Shown piece by piece: positions 7,241 to 13,397 of a DNA stretch of 13,951 bases (its first letter is position 1; the number at the start of each line of letters is the position of its first letter). Under the pieces are notes generated by a model. It was not told where the DNA came from, did not search any database, and saw nothing but the letters and a program-made list of their open reading frames with translations. This stretch comes from an uncultured Bacteroidales bacterium (lineage in GTDB: Bacteria > Bacteroidota > Bacteroidia > Bacteroidales > P3). The stretch is taken from the NCBI GenBank assembly GCA_905236405.1, contig CAJOQB010000214.1:1-13951 (forward strand). The letters are read 5' to 3'. A program made the translations under genes and the position numbers.

Positions 7241-8473
7241 TCAGTGGCGATGACCACAGTCGTCATCATGATGATGGCCGCAACCGCAGTCGTCGTCATG
7301 ATGGTGACCACAATCACAATGGTCATCGTGATGATGATGGCCACAATCACAATGATCTGAGTGGTCCTCGTAATCGAGGTCCATTTTTTCTATTATCTCG
7401 TCAATCTCATCGTCGTCAAGTTCCGTCTCACCCATGAAACGAGCCACCCAGTCGAGGTCATTGGCATGAGTGTACTCGCCTTGATACTGGTCGGGGTCGA
7501 TATAGACCTCGAGCAGTTGGGCAGGGCCTTGGCTAAAAAGCTCCACCGTATCGACAATGGCAGGCAGAAGGACACACTCGCCGGCATGAATCGGAGTGAT
7601 GGTGTCCATCGCCTTGATGGCGGCAATGCCTTGTGTGCACAGATAAACCACAAACGAGTCGAGCTGCGAGAAGTCCTTCCTCATCGGTTTGTCGAGCGGG
7701 ATGAGATTGGTAGTGAAATAAGGGCATTCGGCCAATGTATTGGTGGCGTTGACACGCTGTTGGTAGTGCGTCTTTCCATCCTTCAGCTGACTGTAGTCTA
7801 TTGCATCCAACGCCTCCTCGGTGTGCAGCTGGCGAGGCTTTCCGTCGTCGCCCAAACGGTTATAGTCGTAGATACGGTAAGTGCAGTCGCTGCTTTGCTG
7901 TATCTCGGCCAAGAGCAGACCGCTGCCCAAAGCATGGACACGACCGGCAGGAATGAAAAAAACATCGCCTGGCTCGGGGTGTTCCACATGCAGGACACGC
8001 TCCAAACGTCCCAACTCCACCACCTTCTTGTAGTCGTCGATGGTGAGGTCAAGGTCGAAACCGTCGACAATCTCGGCACCCTTCTCCGCATCCATGATAT
8101 ACCACATCTCGGTCTTGCCACAGTCCATACCACGTTGGCGAGCCAGATGGTCGTCGGGATGGACTTGTATGGAGAGCTTGTCGTTGGCGTCGATAATCTT
8201 TATCAGCAGGGGGAACTGGTTGCCAAACCGCTCGTAGTTTTTCTCGCCCAGCAACTCTCCCATGTAAATCTCCAACACCTCGTCGAGACTGTTCTCGGCC
8301 AAGAATCCATTGCTGACGACCGACTCGTTACCCGGCACAGCCGACAGCACCCACATCTCGCCACAGTTGGGCAACGGAGCATAGTCGAAGCCCAGCTCTT
8401 TTATCTTGTTGCCTCCCCATATCTTGTTTTTGAACAACGGCAGGAATTTAAGCGGGTAGAGATTGGTATCCAT
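7241..8473 (-). CDS. manA: Mannose-6-phosphate isomerase, type I, with a His/Cys/Asp-rich C-terminal tail
   Basis: Interconverts fructose-6-phosphate and mannose-6-phosphate, feeding GDP-mannose synthesis; type I enzymes need Zn2+. Metal-ligand motifs are present: SIQVHPDD (Gln103, His105), KTEMWY (Glu122) and IPAGRVHAL (His180), plus TYRIYDYNR (198-206) with the conserved active-site Arg. The core ends near LLEVYI (320-325), where Bacteroidales enzymes of about 320 aa normally stop. This protein continues to 410 aa: an acidic segment (326-370) then a 40-residue tail (371-410) with 15 His, 7 Cys and 11 Asp in repeated CDCGHHHDDD-like units. It is last in a reverse-strand unit behind the thioredoxin-like gene (28-bp gap) and ends directly against lpxD. 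Confidence 0.95.
   Translation of the reverse strand: MDTNLYPLKFLPLFKNKIWGGNKIKELGFDYAPLPNCGEMWVLSAVPGNESVVSNGFLAENSLDEVLEIYMGELLGEKNYERFGNQFPLLIKIIDANDKLSIQVHPDDHLARQRGMDCGKTEMWYIMDAEKGAEIVDGFDLDLTIDDYKKVVELGRLERVLHVEHPEPGDVFFIPAGRVHALGSGLLLAEIQQSSDCTYRIYDYNRLGDDGKPRQLHTEEALDAIDYSQLKDGKTHYQQRVNATNTLAECPYFTTNLIPLDKPMRKDFSQLDSFVVYLCTQGIAAIKAMDTITPIHAGECVLLPAIVDTVELFSQGPAQLLEVYIDPDQYQGEYTHANDLDWVARFMGETELDDDEIDEIIEKMDLDYEDHSDHCDCGHHHHDDHCDCGHHHDDDCGCGHHHDDDCGHRH
7244..7351 (-). repeat. Degenerate 30/33-bp tandem repeat encoding the ManA tail
   Basis: Three in-frame units follow each other on the reverse strand. They are 33 bp at 7319-7351 (CDCGHHHHDDH), 30 bp at 7289-7318 (CDCGHHHDDD) and 30 bp at 7259-7288 (CGCGHHHDDD), then a partial unit at 7244-7258 (CGHRH). 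Synonymous differences between units (GGC/GGT, TGC/TGT, CAT/CAC) show they are not a very recent duplication. Confidence 0.8.
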
Positions 8474-8501
8474 AGTATTATTGATTGTCTGTATTATTTG
8501 T

Positions 8502-9515
8502 TTAACGATTGAGGAAAAGGCTGTCGAGCATGTTGTCCACCTCCCAGCTGCAGAGATCGCGACGGACGATGTAGCCCAAGGGGTCTACCACCATGATTTG
8601 CGGCAGGTAAGCGATGGCCAACTGCTCCATGAGCGGACTGTCCCACGCCTCCTTCTCGCGATCGATGTCGATGACATGCACCAGTATAGGATGGTCGTCG
8701 CTCTGATGACGCGAAGCAGCGTGGTTCAGCTCCTTCACCACATTGTCACAATGCCTGCAATAGGTGGCAGAGAAGCAGAAGATGTGGTACACCTTGGGTT
8801 GTAGCAATAGGTGGAAGTTGAGCTCCGTCCCCAATGTGTCGTGGTAATAGAAGTTGGGCATTAAGCAGCCATTGTTCACCAACTGCAACCGATGGATTTG
8901 CTTGGAGAGCAACCGATACTGATACACCTTGGTAGCCGATTCGGTAAAACCCTCGAAGAGCTGCTTCTGGCGTCCTACAGGAAGAGTCACCAGTTGGTTG
9001 TACAAGATATAAGGCGACCAGATTTTGCCGGGATTGTTCTGCACCTGATTCTCCAAACAAGGGTACGACAAGGCAGGGTCGTTGTCGGGATTGCATGTCT
9101 CGAGCGCATAGCGGTACTGCGACGTGGGTTGCGAACCCTGCACCGTCGACCGCTGAATCATGCCTGTATCGAGCTTTATCCTTACCACCGACGGCTCGAG
9201 GAACAGCGGCAGGCAACCCTTGGACCTGCTATATCGCAACTCGGCGTAGGCAGGCGAGGAAATCATCGTGGCATAGCGGAACACCGAGTCCTGCTTGGTC
9301 GATGGAGCGACACAACGGGGAGCCGCACCCTGGTCGTAGATATACAGCAACGGAGGCGAAGGGAGAACTGTCGGAGCCTCAACACGAAGCGTGAGGTTCT
9401 GGGCAGCAATGTACGAAAAAGAAAGGAGAACAAAAGACAAAAAAAACAAACACCGAACCACTTTTCCTGTCGTGCCGTGGTCGGAAGCGACAGTCGGTTT
9501 GTGTTCGTTCATCAT
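8502..9515 (-). CDS. Secreted thioredoxin-like (TlpA/DUF4369-type) protein
   Basis: A 337-aa exported protein from the tandem ATG at 9515/9512. A long basic n-region precedes a hydrophobic segment (about 22-36) and cleavage after IAA, leaving Gln39 at +1. The N-terminal half (about 40-130) has the strand-rich LTLRVEAPTV and VVRIKLDTG pattern of DUF4369-like domains that precede Bacteroidetes TlpA domains. The C-terminal part (about 240-330) is thioredoxin-like: VYHIFCFSATYCRHC with active-site pair Cys253/Cys256, then a LPQIMVVDPLG segment with the expected cis-Pro at 305. It probably acts as a periplasmic thiol reductase or isomerase. Reading frame upstream of 9515 runs into the next gene on this strand and is not signal-like. 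It sits 25 bp after the small lipoprotein and 28 bp before manA. Confidence 0.85.
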   Translation of the reverse strand: MMNEHKPTVASDHGTTGKVVRCLFFLSFVLLSFSYIAAQNLTLRVEAPTVLPSPPLLYIYDQGAAPRCVAPSTKQDSVFRYATMISSPAYAELRYSRSKGCLPLFLEPSVVRIKLDTGMIQRSTVQGSQPTSQYRYALETCNPDNDPALSYPCLENQVQNNPGKIWSPYILYNQLVTLPVGRQKQLFEGFTESATKVYQYRLLSKQIHRLQLVNNGCLMPNFYYHDTLGTELNFHLLLQPKVYHIFCFSATYCRHCDNVVKELNHAASRHQSDDHPILVHVIDIDREKEAWDSPLMEQLAIAYLPQIMVVDPLGYIVRRDLCSWEVDNMLDSLFLNR

Positions 9516-9540
9516 TAGGTGACATGGACAAAGAAGAATA

Positions 9541-9744
9541 TTAGTAGGTGCGGTACGTCGACCCATTCTTCTTATTGTTGCCATGAACCTTGTAATTTTT
9601 GTTGACCACTTTCGACGATTTTGTCTTGTTGGCATACATGTTGTTCGACGACTTGCAGGAAGTGGTGAGACAGCACACACTCATCAAACCAGCGACCAAC
9701 AGACCGACAGAAAGCATCTTTGCAACTTTTCTCGTTTGTTTCAT
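9541..9744 (-). CDS. Small cationic lipoprotein, function unknown
   Basis: A 67-aa protein. A basic start (MKQTRKVAK), a hydrophobic core and the lipobox LTTSC predict lipid attachment at Cys30. The 38-residue mature peptide has about nine Lys/Arg and no Asp or Glu, is rich in Asn, Ser and Tyr, and ends YKVHGNNKKNGSTYRTY. I recognise no domain. The signal peptide, clean start and tight spacing to the next gene (25 bp) on the same strand support a real gene. It leads the reverse unit that also carries the thioredoxin-like gene and manA. The high charge could mean contact with LPS phosphates, peptidoglycan or nucleic acid; this is inference. Confidence 0.75.
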   Translation of the reverse strand: MKQTRKVAKMLSVGLLVAGLMSVCCLTTSCKSSNNMYANKTKSSKVVNKNYKVHGNNKKNGSTYRTY

Positions 9745-9924
9745 GTCTTTATTAATTTGCTCATCTACATATGTTTCTGTTGCTTGTATCTCAACAGTGA
9801 CACTCCATAATGGAAATACAAAGAAACAACATTTTTTTCATTTCAACAAACAATAGAACGATTTTTTTACATACTTAGTTTTTTTTGTGTACTTTTGCAC
9901 CCTCAAAAAGTAACATCAAAGAGA
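9745..9924. other. 180-bp divergent intergenic region
   Basis: AT-rich spacer between the reverse lipoprotein unit and the forward membrane-protein/efp unit. It holds long T runs (9862-9868 and about 9879-9886) and a forward promoter match at 9890-9897. I found no clear TAnnTTTG match for the reverse direction and no small gene. Confidence 0.6.
9866..9897 (+). promoter_or_regulatory. Bacteroidetes-type promoter for the membrane protein/efp unit
   Basis: TACTTTTG at 9890-9897 is an exact match to the Bacteroidetes -7 consensus TAnnTTTG. About 19 bases upstream is TTTAC in a T tract, a weak match to the -33 region. Transcription would start near 9903, about 20 bases before the ATG at 9925. Confidence 0.6.
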
Positions 9925-10182
9925 ATGAAAAAAAGCACTGCCGCCAAGATATACGAATGGGCATCCTACATCCTGTTGTTGGGCGCCACCGTGGTGTTTT
10001 TCACCACTTCGAAGAACGTGCAGCTCACGCTGCTTGTCTTGGTGGTTGCCGTTTATCTGCGTGCCCTCATGTACCGAGCCCGATACAAATCGTACGAAGA
10101 GGAGAACGACACATTGAAACGCGACTTGCGACGGCTGACGGCAGCCTTGAAAGAGAGCGAAAAAAACAATAATCATAAATAA
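9925..10182 (+). CDS. Small membrane protein with two helices and a coiled coil, function unknown
   Basis: An 85-aa protein from ATG 9925. After a basic start it has two hydrophobic segments, WASYILLLGATVVFF and VQLTLLVLVVAVYLRALMY, separated by a short polar turn (TTSKN), then a charged heptad-like tail (YEEENDTLKRDLRRLTAALK) ending in Asn/Lys. The predicted form is a helical hairpin with the charged tail in the cytoplasm. I recognise no named family. It sits 21 bp upstream of efp under the promoter at 9890, so the two are probably co-transcribed. Frame continues upstream to a TTG at 9895, but that lies inside the promoter. Confidence 0.8.
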   Translation: MKKSTAAKIYEWASYILLLGATVVFFTTSKNVQLTLLVLVVAVYLRALMYRARYKSYEEENDTLKRDLRRLTAALKESEKNNNHK

Positions 10183-10203
10183 TCATAGTTAAAATCTATC
10201 CCT

Positions 10204-10767
10204 ATGGCAACAACCACCGATATTAAGAATGGTCTTTGCATTGAGTTCAATCACGACATCTACACCATTGTTGAATTCCTTCATGTGAAACCCGGCAAAG
10301 GTGCCGCCTTCGTCCGCACCAAGATGCGCAGCGTCAAGACAGGCCGCATCCTCGAGAACACCTTCCCTTCGGGAGCCAAGATCGACGTCGTGCGTGTCGA
10401 ACGTCGTCCCTACACCTATCTCTATAAAGAGGGCGACCTGCACATGTTTATGCACACTGAGACCTACGAGCAGATTGGCGTCGAAGAGGCCATCATCAAC
10501 GCTCCCCAGTACCTGCGTCCCGACCAGTATGTTGAAATCACCGTCCAGGCCGACACCGAGACACCGCTTATCTGCGAACTGCCTCCCTTCATCGAGACTG
10601 TTGTCACCTACACCGAGCCTGGCTTCAAAGGTAACACCGCCACCAACGCCATGAAAGACGCCACCGTCGAACCCGGCGTTCAGATTCGAGTCCCCCTCTT
10701 CATCGAGACCGGCGAACGCATCAAAGTGGACACCCGCACCAACGAATACGCCGAGCGTATCAAATAA
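10204..10767 (+). CDS. efp: Elongation factor P
   Basis: Relieves ribosomes stalled at polyproline stretches by binding between the P and E sites. The protein is 187 aa, normal length. Domain I has IKNGLCIEFNHDIYTIVEF and the tip loop HVKPGKGAAFVRTKMRSV, with Lys32 in the place of the modified E. coli Lys34. Domain II carries the RVERRPYTYLYKEGDLHMF segment and domain III the EPGVQIRVPLFIETGERIKV signature. It is followed by a strong hairpin terminator at 10791-10828. I see no EpmA-like or other EF-P modification gene nearby, so the modification state of Lys32 is unknown. Confidence 0.97.
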   Translation: MATTTDIKNGLCIEFNHDIYTIVEFLHVKPGKGAAFVRTKMRSVKTGRILENTFPSGAKIDVVRVERRPYTYLYKEGDLHMFMHTETYEQIGVEEAIINAPQYLRPDQYVEITVQADTETPLICELPPFIETVVTYTEPGFKGNTATNAMKDATVEPGVQIRVPLFIETGERIKVDTRTNEYAERIK

Positions 10768-10790
10768 CGAGCACAGTCCTCATTGACACG

Positions 10791-10830
10791 AAGGAGCAAT
10801 GGCAGGGGCAACCCTCTCCTTGCTCCTTTA
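10791..10830 (+). terminator. Intrinsic terminator after efp
   Basis: AAGGAGCAA (10791-10799) pairs perfectly with TTGCTCCTT (10820-10828). Inside it GG/CC pairs and AGGG/CCCT (10804-10807 with 10812-10815) stack on a GCAA tetraloop of GNRA type. TTTATT follows the stem. The position 23 bases after the efp stop fits a transcription terminator. It also shows that the in-frame ATG at 10799 is structural, not the start of the next gene. Confidence 0.8.
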
Positions 10831-10858
10831 TTCATACATTATTCAACGACGAAAAAGA

Positions 10859-11860
10859 ATGAAACAACGCCTCCCCCTGCTTCTCTGCTGTGTCCTACTT
10901 GTCCTGACGTCATGCCATCGCAACAAACCGCAGGACAACGGCACCGCCAACGCCACCGACTACAGCGCCATCAGTATCCCCGTCTTTTGTGCCGACTCGG
11001 CCTATGCCTACACTGAGAGCCAACTGTCGTTCGGCCCACGCATCCCTGGCCGCAAAGGACACGACGAATGTGCCTTCTATCTGGCCCACAAGATGCAACG
11101 CTGGTGCGACACCGTCATCATGCAGCCCTTCAGCGCCGCCCTATGGGACGGAAAGAGCGTACGCGGACAGAACATCATCGCCTCGTTCAACCCCCAGAGC
11201 GAGCAACGCATCCTGTTAGCCTCGCATTGGGACTCACGCATGTGGGCCGACCAAGACCCCGACAGCAGCCAGCATCGTAACCCCATCCCGGGAGCCAACG
11301 ACGGAGCCGCCGGCGTGGCCACACTGATGGAGATGGCCCGTGTCATGAGCCAGCAACGCCCTGGCGTCGGCATTGACTTCATCTTTTTCGACCTCGAAGA
11401 CCAAGGTGCCCCCTACTGGAGCACCAACTACGAAGACAACACTTGGTGCAAAGGGTCGCAGTACTGGGCCCAGCACCCCCATCGTCCCTACTACCGAGCC
11501 AACTACGGCATCCTCTTCGACATGATAGGCACCGAGCATCCGCGGTTTACCAAAGAGGAGGTGTCACGCAACTACGCCCCAGGGCTGACCAACAAACTGT
11601 GGCGGGCCGCTGCCGCCATGGGCCACGGCAACATCTTCGTCGACATCGAGACCCCCCCCATCCTCGACGACCACCTGTATGTCAACCAGATTATCGGCAT
11701 CCCCATGATCGACATCGTCCAGAACAACGTCGACCGCAGCTTCTTCAAGCATTGGCACACCATGGGCGACAACCTCGATGCCGTACATCCCGAGAACCTC
11801 AAGCTGGTGGCCGATGTCACCATGAAAGTCATCTACGCCGATTTCCCCTCAAAACAATGA
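10859..11860 (+). CDS. M28-family glutaminyl cyclase-like lipoprotein
   Basis: Predicted to cyclise N-terminal Gln of exported proteins to pyroglutamate, by homology to animal and Porphyromonas-type (type II) glutaminyl cyclases. The protein is 333 aa; residues 1-18 plus the LTSC lipobox predict a lipid anchor at Cys19. The M28 core shows ILLASHWDSR (118-127), PGANDGAAG (144-152) with zinc ligand Asp148, IFFDLEDQG (175-183) with Glu180-Asp181 in the place of human Glu201-Glu202, FDMIGTEHPRF (220-230) and HWHTMGDNLD (298-307) with His300 as third ligand. WHTM-D-N is a cyclase signature and argues against a plain aminopeptidase. Its stop overlaps the start of the next gene by four bases. Confidence 0.85.
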   Translation: MKQRLPLLLCCVLLVLTSCHRNKPQDNGTANATDYSAISIPVFCADSAYAYTESQLSFGPRIPGRKGHDECAFYLAHKMQRWCDTVIMQPFSAALWDGKSVRGQNIIASFNPQSEQRILLASHWDSRMWADQDPDSSQHRNPIPGANDGAAGVATLMEMARVMSQQRPGVGIDFIFFDLEDQGAPYWSTNYEDNTWCKGSQYWAQHPHRPYYRANYGILFDMIGTEHPRFTKEEVSRNYAPGLTNKLWRAAAAMGHGNIFVDIETPPILDDHLYVNQIIGIPMIDIVQNNVDRSFFKHWHTMGDNLDAVHPENLKLVADVTMKVIYADFPSKQ

Positions 11861-12273
11861 AACGAACACTTTGTCTCCTTGCCGTCGCCCTGCTCTTTAC
11901 CGCCTGCGTCAACAACAACGAGTGCAAGGTGAGCATCGGCGACGCCACTTTCCAGTGCGACCCCAACAGTGCCGCTTATTCGGGACTCAACCATGTGGGT
12001 GGGTATGAGTATTTCACTGGAGGACATCGCGGTGTTGTGGTGGTTCGCCTGACGCTCAACGAATTCATGGCATTCGAACGTACCTGTCCATGCGACAACG
12101 ATTCCCGTGTCGTTGTATCCTCCGACTATGGAGCACAGGTGCTTGAATGTCCCACTTGCCGCACCCTTTTCAGCACCAACAACTATGGCAACCCCATGGA
12201 CGGAGCTGCCACCCGTTGTCCCCTCTACCAGTATTCCACCCGATACACAGGTGGCATCCTCTATGTCTATTGA
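11857..12273 (+). CDS. Small Rieske-like lipoprotein with a four-Cys site
   Basis: A 138-aa protein from the ATG that overlaps the cyclase stop. Residues 1-16 plus LFTAC give a lipoprotein signal with Cys17. The mature part resembles the small Rieske-fold '2Fe-2S-binding' lipoproteins of Bacteroidales: a GGYEYFTGG start, VVRLTLNEFMAFERTCPCD (62-80), VLECPTCRTLFSTN (95-108), then a GNPMDGAATRCPLYQY segment like the 'SGAP..GP..PL..Y' end of Rieske domains. Ordinary Rieske sites are CxH and CxxH; here they are Cys77-Pro-Cys79 and Cys98-Pro-Thr-Cys101, so both histidines are replaced by Cys. It may bind an Fe-S cluster, bind Zn or form disulfides. Cluster type is not visible in sequence. Confidence 0.7.
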   Translation: MKRTLCLLAVALLFTACVNNNECKVSIGDATFQCDPNSAAYSGLNHVGGYEYFTGGHRGVVVVRLTLNEFMAFERTCPCDNDSRVVVSSDYGAQVLECPTCRTLFSTNNYGNPMDGAATRCPLYQYSTRYTGGILYVY

Positions 12274-12278
12274 TTATT

Positions 12279-12296
12279 AGAAACAGCTTGGTTTCT
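12279..12296. terminator. Possible bidirectional terminator between the Rieske-like gene and trpS
   Basis: AGAAAC (12279-12284), a six-base loop, then GTTTCT (12291-12296) form a small stem in the 22-bp gap between two convergent stops. There is no strong T-run on either side, so this is a weak call. Confidence 0.35.
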
Positions 12297-13294
12297 TAGT
12301 CGCGATAGCCGATGACACTGCGCACCTCGCGGAGTGTGCGTTGGGCGCTCTCGCGAGCCTTCTCCTTGCCCTGGTCCATAATCTTGTTCAGCCGCAACGT
12401 ATCGCTGCCAATCTCGTTGATGCGGTCGCGGATAGGGCCGATGAAACGCTGCATGTCCTCCACCAACTGTTTCTTCAAGTCGCCGTAGCGAATCTGGCAA
12501 CGGTTGTAGAGGTCGTCGAAATACTCCACCGTGTCGGGCGACGACACCACCTTCAGCAGCGTGAACAGATTCTCTATCTCCACTGGCTTGGGTTGGTTCA
12601 TCTCCGTGGGGCCGCTGTCCGACTTGGCTTTCATGATTTTCTTCTTGATGACACTATCCTCGTCGGTGAGGAAGAGCGCATTGCCCTCGCCTTCGCTCTT
12701 GCCCATCTTGCCGCTGCCGTCAAGACCGGGGATTTTCACCAAGTTGCCGCCGAAGCTGAACGCTTGCGGCAGAGGAAACACCTCGTGCTTGTACATGTTG
12801 TTGAACCGCGACGCAAAAGTGCGGGTCATCTCCAAATGCTGCTCTTGGTCCTTGCCCACCGGCACCTTGGTGGCCTTGTGGATGATGATGTCGGCAGCCA
12901 TCAGGGTGGGATAGGTCAGCAGGCCGGCGTTGACGTTGTTGGGTTGTTGGCGTACCTTGTCCTTGAACGACGTGACACGCTCCAGCTCGCCCAAATAGGC
13001 GTTCATGTTGAGGAAAAGATACAGCTCGGCCGTCTCGGGCAGGTCGCTCTGCAGGTAGATGGTCGCCTTGTCGGGGTCCAATCCGCAGGCTAAGTATTGC
13101 ACCAAAATCTGTCGGGCATTGCCCGACAGATTGTCCGGAGTGGGGTGAGTGGTCAGCGAATGGTAGTCGGCGATGAAGAAAAAGCAGTCATAATCCTCCT
13201 GCATACGTATAAAGTTGCGCAATGCGCCGAAGTAGTTGCCCAGATGAAGGTTGCCCGTGGGGCGTATGCCGCTGCATACAATTTCTTTGCTCAT
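12296..13294 (-). CDS. trpS: Tryptophanyl-tRNA synthetase
   Basis: Charges tRNA-Trp; class I aminoacyl-tRNA synthetase, cytoplasmic. The protein is 332 aa from ATG 13294, normal for bacterial TrpRS. The HIGH-type motif is TGNLHLGN (13-20). The second signature is GSGKMGKSEG (193-202), with KMGKS in the KMSKS position. YPTLMAADI (128-136) and VPVGKDQEQHLEMTR (144-158) are typical TrpRS segments. Reading frame extends upstream to 13468 but would run across the divergent promoter and the start of manC and has no family similarity. It is transcribed alone, convergent with the Rieske-like gene. Confidence 0.97.
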   Translation of the reverse strand: MSKEIVCSGIRPTGNLHLGNYFGALRNFIRMQEDYDCFFFIADYHSLTTHPTPDNLSGNARQILVQYLACGLDPDKATIYLQSDLPETAELYLFLNMNAYLGELERVTSFKDKVRQQPNNVNAGLLTYPTLMAADIIIHKATKVPVGKDQEQHLEMTRTFASRFNNMYKHEVFPLPQAFSFGGNLVKIPGLDGSGKMGKSEGEGNALFLTDEDSVIKKKIMKAKSDSGPTEMNQPKPVEIENLFTLLKVVSSPDTVEYFDDLYNRCQIRYGDLKKQLVEDMQRFIGPIRDRINEIGSDTLRLNKIMDQGKEKARESAQRTLREVRSVIGYRD

Positions 13295-13341
13295 ATTAAA
13301 AGACCTTTTGTAGACACAATTACGAAGAAAGAACAATATTA

Positions 13342-13373
13342 TTTTACGACATGCGAAAATATTTGTACTTTTG
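13342..13373 (+). promoter_or_regulatory. Bacteroidetes-type promoter for manC
   Basis: TACTTTTG at 13366-13373 matches TAnnTTTG exactly, with TTTTAC 18 bases upstream in the -33 region. It lies in the 103-bp divergent space between trpS and manC, with transcription expected near 13380 and translation at 13398. The box and its following GCA are the same as in the promoter in front of the efp unit. Confidence 0.65.
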
Positions 13374-13397
13374 CAGTTGCGTTTAAACCCCATCGTC

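Noticed and set aside
7165..7350. Hydrophobic and His/Asp-rich peptides in other frames over the ManA tail
   Set aside because: They are produced by reading the CAT/GAT triplet repeat in other frames; only the ManA frame continues a conserved protein.
7244..7351. CRISPR-like or intergenic tandem repeat
   Set aside because: The repeat units are in frame within manA, have no spacers and encode a regular peptide.
7361..8512. Forward open frame (383 codons) opposite manA
   Set aside because: Shadow frame with no domain; manA has all family motifs on the other strand.
9516..9680. Upstream extension of the thioredoxin-like gene
   Set aside because: It overlaps the small lipoprotein gene on the same strand and places a long non-signal peptide before the signal sequence.
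10799..10858. Upstream extension of the glutaminyl cyclase gene to ATG 10799
   Set aside because: This ATG is in the efp terminator hairpin, and the lipoprotein signal begins at 10859.
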